Shown: positions 48,422-60,311, counted from the first letter of the stretch. The stretch: 64,000 bases of DNA from Nectonema munidae (GCA_030549495.1 JAUIRK010001051.1:310001-374000); one strand, 5' to 3'. Translations and numbers: made by a program. The notes: generated by a model from the sequence alone, not told the origin.

Positions 48422-49515
48422 TATAATATATATAGTGGCATTACTGTCACACAATAAAAAGTATGGCGAGTTTGTGTTACCTTATAGTCCATATATATAT
48501 ATTAACAAGCTAAACAAACAAACTAACTCACGAACAAACGAACTGTCTCTTCAATGTGCAACCCCTTTCAGAGCGAGAGAGCCTGAGGAAAATATCTCAC
48601 TCCCACTCCAAATACTTAAAAAATGCGACTACGACTCTAAATACGGAAAAACTTAATAAATTAAGCGCCAGCTCTTCGCTTCTTACTTTCACTTAAGAAG
48701 GAGCAACCCGTATGTACTTACAAAAATAAAAAAAAATTTTCTTTATTTAAAATACTTAGAAATAACCGACTAGGGTTCCGCCTTTAAATTCCTAATCCGA
48801 CTTTTCAGCTGTCTTTAATTACTATTTAATTGTCACTCCATTGAACATTATTCGGAGGCACACAATTCGTCACTCTTTTAAAATGTCACTCCTTTGAACG
48901 CATCCAATTAAAACTTGTATTATTTACAAGCCTGTTTTTTTGAACAAAACTTTGGATTAAAAGTATAGGCCGGGCATTAGACCATGTGAATTTCAATAAA
49001 ACTATAACTATAATAATCCCATTCAAATCTGAATGTGGTATAAGCTTGGAATATGTTGATCAAGTTTTATGAAATATCATAAATTATCAACATATCATAT
49101 TCTTAAAGAGTGTGTACAAAATTTCATTCAAAATTTTGATAGGAAGTTTACAATTTAAATACGATTGCTTGATGTTTTCTTGTCTCTTGTGGTCTGTGCC
49201 TAATCACTAATATAGAATATTTTTTTTCATATTATTTAAAAACATTTCTGGATAGATAAAAAATAGAATTTTTTATAAAAGTATCAAAAATGAGACTGTT
49301 ATTTGTGTATAACAACCAGGAATAAAATATCAAGTCTTTAAAATGGCTATGGTAGCAAGCATAAGATTATAACTTATGTACACCAGAAGAGAGTCATTGA
49401 TGTCAAAGTAAAAAATTTTGAGCTATTGCACCACAGTAGGTTAATAGTTAAATATATCGTTGTGGGTGTTTCCATGAATGCAAATTTTTTTTAAATGGGA
49501 TGGAAGTGAGAAAAA
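48422..49515. other. Intergenic stretch before CEP120
   Basis: No gene or paired repeat was recognised. It includes a short (AT)n run at 48489-48500. The reverse strand holds the region downstream of CEP120. Confidence 0.45.
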
Positions 49516-51246
49516 TTAGGAGCAGTTTATTTCTTCGTCTATGTGCTTAATTATTTTGTCATTTTGAGAGATCAGCCCTGAGCTGAGAAGAATTTTTCGA
49601 TTTGAAATGAGCCGACCCCTACTTTCTGGAAAAGCTGATCTTTGCGTCTTCGGGTACAAAGAGATATCGAGTGAGAGAGACGTCAAATTTTCACGCGACA
49701 ATTCAATTTCTTCATTCATGAGCGTATGCTCATTCTTTTTCGAAAGTCCTCTCTCTTTCTTGGCTTCTTGCAAGCTGAGCAACTTTTTCTTCAACAGAGC
49801 ATTCTCTTGCTCTAAACTTTTGATGCGTTCATCAACAATGTTGATTCTTTTCTCTTCCCCCTTCTTCAAATCGCGTATTCTTTCCCTTGCTGTGGAAATC
49901 AATTTCTTCAAGTCATCTCCAAGTTGATCCAGTACCTTAACTTTGCTCTCATACTCATCCTCTTGCATTTGATATACACTTTTGCATTCCTCAACTAAGC
50001 ACGTTACAAGTTCTTTTTGGGTCTTCTGCAAAATTTTTTTATTCTTTCCAAGCTCCATTTCTTTCCAACTTTTCACTTCTTCTTGAACTAATGGCAGGAT
50101 GAAATAATTTAGCACATCTGCATAACACGTATTTTTATTCTGCTTTTCAGCATAGCCATCTACAAGGGAATTTGGCTTGTGTTTTTGAAAATAGGAGTCT
50201 GCAATTGGAGAATTATTCGATACTGCATTTGAATCATGAGTCGTTATATTTGTTAAGGAAGAAAATTGAAGACACAAACTGACACCGAGAAAAGGTAGGT
50301 TGTAAAGATCACTTAGATCTTTCCTTGGTGTTGGCAAATCCACAATCCCTTGATTCAGCAAGAAATTAGCTTCAAGATCAAAGGAATATGTATTTGAACT
50401 TTTGGTTGATTTCTTGCTAAACAACTTTTGGTAGGGGATGGCAAGGCTACCAAATGTTTGTGTCCCTTTCAAGAGATGGATACGAAATACGGGAGGTTCG
50501 AGTGACAGAAAGTACGCCTTCAAAGCAGCTTCACTTGAGCGGATCCTTAATGCACATCTTTCGGCATTGAATTCAGGCGCTTTCAAGCTGTAAAATTCCT
50601 CGCTGTAAACGTCATTATCAAAAAGCGAATAGTAAAAGCGAAAAGAGGAAGAATCACTGGATTCGCTGATATCGAGCTTATCTAGGTTGCAGGCATAAGC
50701 AATCATCACGGAAAAGGCAATATCATGAGTGACAGTTTCTGTTTTACCAATCAAATAGTAACCCTGTTTTGTTTGGCGTCTTGAAATGTCTACGCCACTC
50801 AATCTTGCTTTCAACTTCTTTTCTGGAGCAGGTGTTGGTGTTTGCAAGCTCAATGAAAGCAGTACCTTGGGATTAGGAGATAGTTTGGTGGCGAGAACAT
50901 TTTTCCATTGGAGTGTGGCTGGAACATTGAGTTTTGATGATTTTCCGAGATCAACATAGAAATAGCCAATCAAATGTTTGGAATGGAAGCGTTTGTGTGA
51001 AGCAAAGAAGTTGACCTTGATACTTTTGTTATTATGAACGCATTGCTGAAAGTATCCAGAGCTCACTTCCCAGGCAAACTCAAAGTCTATACCCGCATTC
51101 GCTTGTAGAGGAAAGTAATCAGATACGATAGCTTCACCATCGAAATGGGCTTCTACGAAGAAGTTATGAGAAACAAATTTTTTTAGGGTAAAATCTGCCC
51201 CTTCTAAAAGGGAAAGAACAATGACAACATCTTTTTTACTCACCAT
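49516..51246 (-). CDS. CEP120: CEP120 (centrosomal protein 120), intronless and lacking the third C2 domain
   Basis: Centriole-elongation protein, 576 residues in a single uninterrupted frame. It starts MVSKKDVVIVLSLLEG, the same start as vertebrate CEP120. Residues ~1-135 form the first C2 domain, and ~150-345 the second (DUF3668-type: AFSVMIAYACNLDKL, FRFYYSLFDNDVYSEEF, ERCALRIRSSEAALKAYF, LPFLGVSLCLQF). A coiled coil follows (~395-520: KNKKILQKTQKELV..., EQENALLKKKLLSLQEAKKE). The end, ILLSSGLISQNDKIIKHIDEEI, matches the conserved RTGVYNHEDRIISELDRQI tail. Vertebrate CEP120 is about 990 residues; the third C2 domain and much of the coiled coil are absent here. An AATAAA overlaps the last codons (49526-49521, reverse strand), so the 3' UTR could be very short. 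The absence of introns suggests a retrocopy or lineage intron loss; the open frame argues that it works. Confidence 0.93.
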   Translation of the reverse strand: MVSKKDVVIVLSLLEGADFTLKKFVSHNFFVEAHFDGEAIVSDYFPLQANAGIDFEFAWEVSSGYFQQCVHNNKSIKVNFFASHKRFHSKHLIGYFYVDLGKSSKLNVPATLQWKNVLATKLSPNPKVLLSLSLQTPTPAPEKKLKARLSGVDISRRQTKQGYYLIGKTETVTHDIAFSVMIAYACNLDKLDISESSDSSSFRFYYSLFDNDVYSEEFYSLKAPEFNAERCALRIRSSEAALKAYFLSLEPPVFRIHLLKGTQTFGSLAIPYQKLFSKKSTKSSNTYSFDLEANFLLNQGIVDLPTPRKDLSDLYNLPFLGVSLCLQFSSLTNITTHDSNAVSNNSPIADSYFQKHKPNSLVDGYAEKQNKNTCYADVLNYFILPLVQEEVKSWKEMELGKNKKILQKTQKELVTCLVEECKSVYQMQEDEYESKVKVLDQLGDDLKKLISTARERIRDLKKGEEKRINIVDERIKSLEQENALLKKKLLSLQEAKKERGLSKKNEHTLMNEEIELSRENLTSLSLDISLYPKTQRSAFPESRGRLISNRKILLSSGLISQNDKIIKHIDEEINCS

Positions 51247-51825
51247 AATTCATCCAAAATTAACTTTTTAGCATGTTAAAACATTCTAAAAATAAAAGAA
51301 ATATTAGAAATGTACCTGTAGCGCATCTTTATTTCATATAGCTCTGCTTGGGAAAATTATATAAAACAGAAGGGAGAAAGATAGAATATATGTATATATA
51401 TTTATTGAGTGACAATATCTGCAAGCTACAAAAAAAATTTGCCTTCCAAGAGATGGCAAAGAACCAAAATTTCATTGAATTCTAGTTAGCATACAGAAGG
51501 CTTCTATGGGAAGACAAAAATTAAGATAAAATTTTAAATAAGTGTAAATTGATATCTTTTCTTCTCAAATTACTCCAATTGAGTTTTTTAAATTATTTTT
51601 TCTGAATATTTCATTTTTTTGATATCAAATCTCAAAAGAACTAATCGTATGCGAATATATACAGAATGATTTTTTCCGTGTTCAACCTTACAAAAGTTTC
51701 TAAAGATATCATTTCATACGAAAATTAGAATCTAAAAAACTAATCTCTATTCTCTTGAAGTTAACATTTTTGAATAATTGCTTTAAAAAAATAAAATTCT
51801 GATTTTATATAGACCTCCTAGATCA
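51247..51825. other. Stretch upstream of CEP120
   Basis: Probable CEP120 promoter/5' UTR side (reverse strand); no motif stands out. AT-rich, with a (TA)n-like stretch near 51392-51406. Confidence 0.4.
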
Positions 51826-52494
51826 TGGGTTCCCAACCTGTGGTACGCGAAGCTTTGTCAAGTGGTACGCCAAAAAATGCTTAGAATTGACCCCAAACTA
51901 TATATCAATATGAAAGATATATTCATTTTTGGACGATAAAAATTGATATATCTTTGCTTGTATTTATCCATTAAAAATAGACCATAATGTAGCAGTATCC
52001 CTTCCATGCACAGAATAAAATGCGAAATTTGAAAATTTTTCGCATTGTCTGTCTGGCATACGATAGGTTGATTTCTCATCTGATGTTTTTATTCATTCAA
52101 TTGTAATTTCATGTAGTGCACGAATACAGCGACACTACCATAAATATTACTATTGTGCTTGCTCCATAAAATTGTTTATTTTTGTACTTACTCAATTTTG
52201 CTAATACTTCTCATTGCAAGCCAGTTGTTGCAATTTCATTTTTCTCGTTTATCTTTGTTGATATTTTTTGCATACCAAACATCTCATTGTGAAAGTAAGA
52301 ATATTAATTTCAAATATTTGCTCCTATGAAAAAATTAAAAATTAAGAAAGTCCCTGTCTGTTTTTCATTTTTAAATTTAATTTTTTTGTAATTCCATATA
52401 AATTTTCAAGGATCTAAGTCTGTCGCACAATCAAAAAATTAACTGAAAAATTTATTCCATTTTTTTAAGTTAAATTTGTTGTACATTTAGCCAT

Positions 52495-52693
52495 ATTTTG
52501 ACGCGTTATGTAGTGTTTTGACATTATTTAAAGTGCTTTAGTGTGTTTTACGGTATCTTGCTTTTCTTTGATCGACCAATTTTACACCTATAAAGTGAAA
52601 TCTTGAGATGCTCGGATGTGTTTTGTAGTGTTTTGGGTATTTTGATGTGTTTTGGGTAATGTCTTGAGGTTTTGACGTTTTGAGTCTGACCGT
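52495..52693. mobile_element. End fragment related to the 18597-19021 element
   Basis: Degenerate TTTTGTAGTGTTTTGGG / GTGTTTTGGGTAAT repeats ending TTTTGAGTCTGACCG, the inverted form of the CGGTCAGACT terminus at 18597. The opposite terminus was not found. Confidence 0.55.
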
Positions 52694-53088
52694 GTTTATC
52701 TTTCTGTAATAGGAACTAGCAGTATCAAGGAAAGTTTTGATTTCACTACAACTTTTTTGTGAATTATAATAGAATATGCGTGTGTTCACAGTTTTAAGTA
52801 AATCTCGCTGTCTCTTATTTCTTTTTTTAAGTTCAGCAGTGTTAGAAATTTTTTACAAGAACTAAGGGCCAGTTACTCTTTCACATGCCATAATTATCTT
52901 AAGACATATAGTTGCATCACGTCACAAAAAGCTTTTTGCCCCCTCTACAAAAATTTTCCGGTTACGCCCCTGATCTATATGCTATTTTAGCGCATTAAGC
53001 CCCAGACTAGCTATATAGAAAAGCAAACGATTTGTATTAAATAGAATTAGAAAGAGCAAATGAAAATGAAAATTATGTTTATTTTTAG

Positions 53089-53990
53089 ATGTCGAAAAGG
53101 CAATATAACAATGAATATATCAATTTTGGCTTTATTGAACTTAAAAGTGGAGGGCAATCTTTGCCACAATGTGTCATTTGCATGAAAATTTTGTCTAACG
53201 CATCGATGAAACCAAGCCTTTTACAACGGCATCTTCAGACTATTCATCATAACCTTCAGAATCGGGACTCTTCTTATTTCATACGACTTGGAGAAATTGC
53301 GAAAAAACAACGGTTGGATGAAACAGGAAATCATTATCAGCAATCGCTTGGCGTTTTAAAAGCCTCTTATGAAGTTGCACTTCTTATTGCTCCAAACAAA
53401 AAACCTCACACAAAGGCTGAGGAACTGTCTTTACCTGTAGCAAAAGCGCTAGTAAAAAATGAAATTGGCGAAGAGGCTATGACAAAATTAAATTACGTTC
53501 AAATGACTAGTATACTGACAACAAAAGGGGATTGCTGCACAACAGATGGAGCACCAGCAATGCTTCGTATAAAATCAGGTTTTCATGCTGGCGTGAAATT
53601 AGTTTCGTTTTCTGTGACTTCTGTTCACTGCTTTTTGCACCGATTTGCTTTTGCGTCCAAAATACTGCCGATTAAAATGAAAAAGAGTTGACATGATTGT
53701 GAAGATGGTAAATTATGTGAAGTCTTCAGCTTTAAATAGCCGACTGCTAAAGGTCATTTGTGAAGAACTAGGATCTAAATACACTTCTTTATTATTTCAT
53801 ACAGAAGTGAGATGGTTATCACGAGGCAACACCACTTTGCGTCTTTTCGTCCTTAGAAAATAACTCCTGCTATTTTTTCGAAATAAACAACATGAGTTTG
53901 CTAGTGTACTTGAGATGGACAGTTTCATCATTCATCTTTCTGACATATTTGAAATTTTAAACCAGTTTAATTGTTTGTTTCAAGGCTCAG
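53089..53990 (+). pseudogene. hAT transposase, ZBED5-like, N-terminal and middle parts
   Basis: The 200-codon frame from 53089 holds a BED-type zinc finger (CVICMKIL...LLQRHLQTIHH). It continues ASYEVALLIAPNKKPHTKAEELSLPVAKALV, the ZBED5-family S..VA..IA...KPHTIGE pattern. CTTDGAPAMLRIKSGF matches C.DGA.AM.G..SG. After a frame change at about 53690, LLFHTEVRWLSRGNTTLRLF and SDIFEILNQFNCLFQGSEKNIFE continue to about 54005. Several frame breaks; not active. Confidence 0.85.
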
Positions 53991-54059
53991 AAAAAAATAT
54001 TTTTGAATCTACAGCCAAATGCTCCATTGAATCTATAGTCTACATCAAACAATATCAGT

Positions 54060-54371
54060 CTTAACACAATTTCCAAAAGATGCGCTGTTGCCAAAGAAGC
54101 TGAGATCTATGAGTCTTTACTTCTTCTGGAAAGATCCAAGGATTCTTTAGAATGGTGGAGAGAGAAAAAAGGACGTTTCAAGAATTTGCAGAAGCTTGCT
54201 CTCAAATATCTTTCAGCTCCCTCCTCATCGGTAGAAAGTGAAAGGCTTTTTGGTTCTGGTGGAAACATGTATGAAGCTAAGCGAAACAGACAGACTCCGG
54301 AAAATGGGGAAAAGATTATGTTTCTGCACTATAACCTTCCTATTTATCAATATAAGTACAGTACTGACTAA
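54060..54371 (+). pseudogene. hAT transposase dimerisation domain of a different (Ac/ZBED4-like) lineage
   Basis: AKEAEIYESLLLLERSKDSLEWWREKKGRFKNLQKLALKYLSAPSSSVESERLFGSGGNMYEAKRNRQTPENGEKIMFLHYNLP ends at a stop at 54371. The LEWW...LA.KYL..P..S..SERLF...G......RNR..P.N...L.FL..N pattern is the Ac-type C-terminus. This is unlike the ZBED5-type C-terminus expected for the frame upstream. Confidence 0.85.
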
Positions 54372-54624
54372 TGAGTCTTCTGACTAGGTATTAAGCAATA
54401 GCTTAGTAATCACCGTATTTACTTTTTATGTTCATATTCATGTTTGCATTAGGCATTTACTTTTTCAGTTTTTCTGTTCATATTCTTATGTTCTATTTGT
54501 GTTCGTTCATATTCTTGTTTGCTTTTAATAAAGTTGTTCAAAAAAGCAATAAAGGTATAGCTATAGCCATTGAAGTAGCCTGGTGAGCCACGTGGTGGTG
54601 ATGAAATACCCTTATAATATAAAA

Positions 54625-54718
54625 CTATTCGGTACCGAATAGTCCACAAAAAGGCCGAATACCGAATAGTGAGAAAAATGACCGAATACCGAATATTCGG
54701 TACACCTTATCCTAGCAC
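54625..54718. mobile_element. Right end of an Ac-type hAT with ACCGAATA repeats
   Basis: Clustered inverted and direct copies of CCGAATA: CGGTACCGAATAG, GGCCGAATACCGAATAG, GACCGAATACCGAATATTCGG. The segment ends GTACACCTTATCC. Subterminal repeats of this kind are transposase-binding sites in Ac-like hATs, which fits the dimerisation domain at 54060-54371. Confidence 0.65.
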
Positions 54719-54836
54719 CCTTATTTTTCATTTTGTATAAACGATGCTTTTGAATGTGAAAAATGACATGTTTGTATTCTGTATGCAGGTGATCGCGTGA
54801 TTTTATACGAAAGCAAATATTTATCTTCAAATTATA

Positions 54837-55220
54837 ATGATATTAATGACTTACTTACTCATTTCTATCATTGCGCCTCAGCAAACTCTCTTAACGCTTC
54901 TAAGTGACATTATATTATTTTTTCTAAAAAAAGTAAAAATGTTAGCGTTTCTCTCAAACTTCGGGATAATACTATTACTAAATTGGAATTTGGATCACGA
55001 TAGGCATCTTGGAATAATAATTGATCCACGTGTTAATTTTGTTCAACATTTTAATTGCGTCATAAAAGAAATATCAATTGCATTAGCAAGATTGCATAAA
55101 TTACAGAAAATTTTCAATGCCAAAACAAAACTTCTAACTTTCAATTCGTTCATTCAATCCAGAATTCTTCCGAACTTTCCATTCTCCAAAAAAAGCAAAA
55201 TAATGCTGTCAAGTAGATAG
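54837..55220 (+). pseudogene. Non-LTR retrotransposon (Jockey/CR1-like) reverse transcriptase fragment
   Basis: Broken frames spell ANSLNASK..YIIFSKKSKNVSVSLKLRDNTITKLEF, then RHLGIIIDPRVNFVQHFNCVIKEISIALARLHKLQKIF...NSFIQSRILP. This is the region after the YADD palm motif where LINE RTs show LN..KT..I.F...........YLG..ID..L.F..HI. Only this 3' part remains. The exact clade is unsure. Confidence 0.75.
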
Positions 55221-57540
55221 AAAAAGGCAACTTAACTGAAATGAGAAGGTAAAATAATATTTCTTGAATTCAGAACAAATTAACGAGCACCAATTAGCAG
55301 ATTTTGTTTATAATAGCACAAATTTGAGCACTGAAATTAGTTTGAGTTATATCGAAAGTAGTAATTCTTTTCAATATAATACTCATTTTTGTCATACATA
55401 ACATAAGAAAAATAAGATGTAAACTATCTGTTATAAATAAATCCAGTTTATAATCTGTTTATTATTATTTCTATCCTGTTTATAAGAAATGCTTTCAAAT
55501 AAAGGGTATTAATTCTTGGAATTCCATCCCTCCCTGCATAAGATTTATTAAGAACATTAGGAGATTTAAAAAAATACCTTCGTAATTTTATGTTGAATTC
55601 AACTTTTTCTTCTTTATTATTCTAGATAAAAATGTTTTCCTTGGCACCGTCTCATTTTACTTACAAAGACAGAATATGGATTCTCTTCAAAGGACAAACC
55701 CCAGTTTGTTTCCTAAAGCATATCCTGCAATTTACTCTCAGATCAATTTTTTGACAAGTATTTTCTCTGTTTACGTGCTTTATACTTCTTTCATGTCTTT
55801 TTTGCGCTTCATAATTCTGCTTTTTCATCTTCTTCGCTAATCCTGAGTGACAATAACCACCTTTTTTCTGTTTATCTTTTCTTTTTGCTTCTAGAAAAAA
55901 TTCCGACAGGAAATTGGTGTGAGTAAGAAGGTTAATTTTACAACCAAAATTTTGTTTATTTAGTACCTAAAATATATTTTTAAAGAAATAATTTTTGTCT
56001 TAAATTTATTTATTTTTCAATTTTAAGGTTCTTCTTTTATTTAGCTCTTTCCGACTTGAATACATCACAATTATATTTATCATAAAATTTTATATAAATT
56101 TATCTGGTCCATTTTTCTTTTTTTTATATACTATATTTTTCAAAAATAGTATTTAACAATGGATTCTGATCGTTCTTTTAAAAGATAAATCTTGGTTTAA
56201 TTTTTTTAAATTTTAATGTCAAAGGCCTTAGTTATAGCTTTTTCGAATTAAAAAGTATACTTCCATTTTCTAAAGATTTTAAATACATTATTTTCTGCAA
56301 ATAATGTGTTTTTGAGAAAAAATTTCTTAAAAAATTGATATAAAAAAATAATACATGAGTACTTTTCAAAGAAATTATTTTTGATATTTATTTTTTTATT
56401 TTAAGGTTGATAACCTAGCTTTCAACTTTTTGTTCGTAAATAGCAGAGCCATACTCAGCATTAAATTTTATAGGTTTAAAAGATTTCTATATTTTCTGGA
56501 TATTGACGTGAATATTTGGAAAAGAAAATATCATTTTGAAGCCGTAGCACAATTACATATAATAAATTCCAGCCTCTTCAAAAATATAGACTTTGACGGT
56601 GAAAAATTACGTCTTCCTCTTTAGTATAATTTTGCCTAGTGAATAAATAAAGATGTGTTAAATTTGTCCAACTTGATCTAGGCTAGGGTCTTTTTTGAGA
56701 TTTGCAAAAAATATACATAAAGCAGTAGCATAGCTCATTCACAAGAACTAGAGCTTTGTAAAATTATAAGTTCTGAAAAGAATTTAACAAAGATATTAGT
56801 TTTGGACATAGATATATTACATAAAGACAAATTTTTAAAATTTTAATCCTGCTCTTCCTAACACATGTGTAACACATTCATTATCCCCCCCCCCCCCCCT
56901 CGCCTTACCACTCCAACAATCTCCCTTATCTGATAATTACTTCCGATCACCTATTCCTCCACCTATCCCTTCTCTCTCAACCTGTTATCCTCTTCCAACA
57001 GCCGATGCTAACTTTCCTTCTCCTTGATTGATTACATTTTAATCAAAATAAAAATGAATAACTTATTTTTAATTGAGTTTATTCATTAAGATATGAAAAG
57101 GTTATAAAACGAGTGTCTTATCTCCCATATTCAAGTAAAAAGTTTTTTCATCTTCTCGAAACTTCAATTCAAATATTTATAAAAACTTGGAAATTTTAAA
57201 CTTTAAACGTTGAGTTTTAACTTGTTGTTCCATTTTTTAACAACGTCTTATTAAGCATTTTATTTCATTTGTAAATTTTTTGAACCAAATATCAAATATG
57301 TAAAAAGTCATTGCAGTAAATGACACTACACATAAAAGTAATTTGTTGACACAATTGTGTTTAATGTTTCAAAATAGTTTTCAAAAACTAAAACATTTGA
57401 ATTAAAAATTTCTATAAAACTTTGTTATGAGAAAGTGATAGAGTTGGGAAAATAGTGACATTTTCGCTATCGTTAATAACGAAGTAATTTTTTTTAAATT
57501 AACGATAAAGATAACGACAATAAACTCAGCCCACTAAGAT
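55221..57540. other. AT-rich stretch with a C15-type run
   Basis: No coding signal. An uninterrupted C run lies at ~56885-56899, followed by pyrimidine-rich sequence to about 57025. Confidence 0.45.
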
Positions 57541-57559
57541 TAGAACTGCCTCACTTTCT

Positions 57560-60165
57560 GGTGATACGTTCAATTTTTAGTGCCCGTCCCAAGCCCGGAT
57601 AAATTGAGCAGTGTTGGCGTCAGGAAGGGCATCCGGCCATGAAAAGCATTTCTGCCAACACCAAACTATGATGAGCCTAAACAGAAGTTTTCATATTAAG
57701 ACTAAGTAGTACCCTGTAATCGACACACGCGCCCAGCCTCTGTGAAAATACAAGGGCTACCGTGAAATGAGCGAGTGCGGCTAAAGAAAAAGCTACAAGT
57801 CGTCTTAGAGTAGGAACTTTAAATGTTGGCGCCATGAATGGACGAAGAAGGGAAGTTGTGGAATTGATGAAGGAGCAAGGTAGAATGGAAATAAAGGACA
57901 AAAACTAGATGAAGGCGTAGGCATTTTATTATAGCAGCGCAACACAAGAAAAGAGAAATGGAGTTGGAATTATCCTTGCACCTAACATGAAGAAAAATGC
58001 GAATAGAGAAGGAGATAGAATAATCATGATGCGGTTGATGTTTGGTGGAAGTGCTTTGCATGTAACAAGTGCATACGCCCCACAACCTGAAGTTATGGAA
58101 GAACAAGAGGAGGCGTTTTGGAGTAAATCGGAAAAGATGATAGGAAGTATCGCAGGAGACGAAAGAATAGTGATGGAGGCAAAGCTTAATAATAGACATG
58201 TGGGCAAGGACAATAAGGCTTTTGAAGAATACATGGCGATCATGGATTTGGAAAGATAAATAAAGGAGGGGGAAGAGTAATGAACGCGGGTACTGTTATG
58301 GATCTCATGATAGCAAGCACATTCTCTTCTAAAAAAAGAGTAGAGCATAACTTACAAGAGTGGAGCGGCTGAAGCATAGATAGAATTTCTTATGTGTAGA
58401 CGAGAGAAACTAAATGAATTAAAGGACTGTAAAGTAATTCCAGGCAAGCATGTGGCTCAACAACATAGACTAGTTATCCTAAGTCTTTACTTAAAAATGC
58501 CTAAACTTAGGAAGAAAGGAGAGAGAGAGAAAGATAAAGTGAAGGAAATTGTTGGAAGAAAGTAAACGAGAAGAGTTTAGGATAAAGTTATTAAACAGAA
58601 TAGAAGATAGCATACACAATATAAATGATTGGTGGGAGAAAAACTCCTAGTGAGAAATACAGCTATAGAAGTTTTAGGTAGAATCTCCGGTAATCCTATT
58701 AGTGCTGCACAAAATTGGTGATGGAAACGAAACATACAAGACAAAATAAAGAAGCGATGGGAAACAAGAGACGAAGCAGATAAATTCGAGAGTGTCGATG
58801 CGCTAAAAAAGAAGCAAGGAAGGAAGTAGCTGTTGCAAAGGCGGAAGCTTGTGCAAATTTATACGAAGATCTAGAAACACCGCAAGGACAAAAGATACTT
58901 GTTAGCAAAAAGCAGAAACAGACAACTAAACATATACAACAGCTCAAAGAAATAAAATACATTGAAGGGTAAATATTAAAGAATAAAGGACCCCTGAGAG
59001 CTGGAATAGATACTTTTCAGGACAGCTAAATGAAGAAAATTATAGACAATATTGGGAAAATATCGAAAAGCCAATTTGGATTTATGCCCCAAAAGGGAAC
59101 TACAAACGAAATATTCATACTAAGACAAATGATGGAAAGAAAAAAGAGCCCATATAGCGTTTATAGACATAGAAAAAACATAGGATAGCGTACCGAGGGT
59201 GACAGAAAAGTATATTCGGTTGATTAAGGAGATGTATAAAAGTGCAAAAAAAGTGAAGTTTGACATGAAAGTTGGCTTACATCAGGGATCAGTTCTAAGT
59301 CCTTTTCTCTTCAACATAGTGTTAGATGTGTTGACAAAAGATGTAAGAAGAGGAGCCCCGTGGGAAATTATTTAGGCACACGATGTGGTCATAGTGGTAG
59401 AGACAAACCAAGAAGTAGAAGAAAGAATGGAAGCATGGAGTGAAGTGCTGGAAAGTCGGGGACTGCAAATAAACACGAAAAAGAGTGAATACTTAAAGAT
59501 AAAAGGAAAAGAAGAGGAGCAAGGCAGAAATGAAATTACAAGAAGCATAAAAGTAGATGGCCAACCAATAACCAAGGTAAGAGACTTCCGATATCTAGGG
59601 TCAAGCGTAGTTGAGGACGGCAACGAAGAAATCGAAATAATTAGAATACAAGTGAGATGGAGAAACTGGCGAAATGTAGCTGGAGTCCTTTGTGATGGAA
59701 GAATGCGAATGAAGCTGAAAGGAAAAGTATATGAACGAATAGTAAAGTATGCACTACTATATGGATTGGAGACGGTGTCAATGAAGAAAATAAATTGAAG
59801 TGACAGAAATGAAAATGTTAGGATGGATGAATGGAATTACAAGAAAAGGTAGAATCAGAAACGATATTATAAGAGGAACGGCTAAACTGAAAAACATAAA
59901 TAAAAAAGTACAAAAAGAGCGTCTAAAATGGTTTGTTCATATCATGAGAAGAGAAGTGCATCAAAAGACAGAAGATGGATCTAAAAGTCAAAAGCACGAG
60001 AAAGAGAGTAAAGCCTAAGATGATATCGATGATGTCATAGGTGACAGCAAAGAAAAAAAATAATCTGAATACAGCCAATCACGGACTCAGATGGAGGAGA
60101 CTCATCAAAAAACAGCAACCCCGTATAGAAACAGGAAAATAAAGCTGAGAAGAAGAATAAGATTT
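57560..60165 (+). mobile_element. RTE-clade LINE, near full length, heavily mutated
   Basis: The 5' part holds GGCGTCAGGAAGGGCATCCGGCC (57616-57638), a leader widely associated with RTE-like LINEs. Endonuclease start: RVGTLNVGAMNGRRREVVELMKEQ (~57807-57880). RT: SQFGFMP.KGTTNEIFILRQMMERK (~59070-59145), LHQGSVLSPFLFNIVLDVL (~59280-59335), AWSEVLESRGLQINTKKSEYLKIKG and YLGSSVVEDGNEEI...WRNVAGVLCDGRMRMKLKGKVYE (to 59798). 3' part: RGTAKLKNINKKVQKERLKWFVHIMRRE (to 60018). Many stops and frame changes; the YADD site reads AHDV with a stop before it, so the copy is dead. Confidence 0.88.
59385..59798 (+). pseudogene. RTE reverse transcriptase, 3' domain
   Basis: The longest surviving frame of the LINE (137 codons), covering the thumb region after the catalytic motif: ETNQEVEERMEAWSEVLESRGLQINTKKSEYL, then ITKVRDFRYLGSSVVEDG and GVLCDGRMRMKLKGKVYERIVKYALLYGLETV. 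It matches the RTE pattern YLGS.V...G....EI..RI..GW..W...SGVLCD. The frame ends at a stop before the DVAEMRMLRWMCG-like block, which continues in the next frame (EMKMLGWMNGITRKGRIRND, 59800-60018). Confidence 0.85.
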
Positions 60166-60277
60166 ATTATCACAAATCGCAAATGACCCAATATGGGTCA
60201 ATATTTAGCGCAAAACGCTCCACTCAGTGATCCCTTCTTGTTCTCCACGGAACCTCTTCACGATCCCCTAAGGCATC

Positions 60278-60311
60278 GCGGACTCCAGTTTGAAAACCAC
60301 TGAGCTAGAAT
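60278..60311. mobile_element. hAT terminus fragment
   Basis: CCAGTTTGAAAACCACTG is the inverted form of a CAGTGGTTTTCAAACTGG hAT end, directly behind the LINE 3' end. No left end with a matching 8-bp duplication (AGCTAGAA) was found. Confidence 0.5.

Larger units (their letters stand above)
51826..53990 (+). mobile_element. hAT element of ZBED5 type (5' end and transposase remnant)
   Basis: The left end near 51826 reads GGGTTCCCAACCTGTGGTACGCG with an inner GTGGTACGCC copy, a hAT terminus of the 'CCCAACCTGTGG' kind. From 53089 it encodes a ZBED5-like hAT transposase. The right part of this element is missing; from about 54060 a different hAT lineage follows. Confidence 0.6.

Noticed and set aside
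57677-58348. Overlapping reverse-strand frames
   Set aside because: They are antisense shadows of the RTE LINE endonuclease region.
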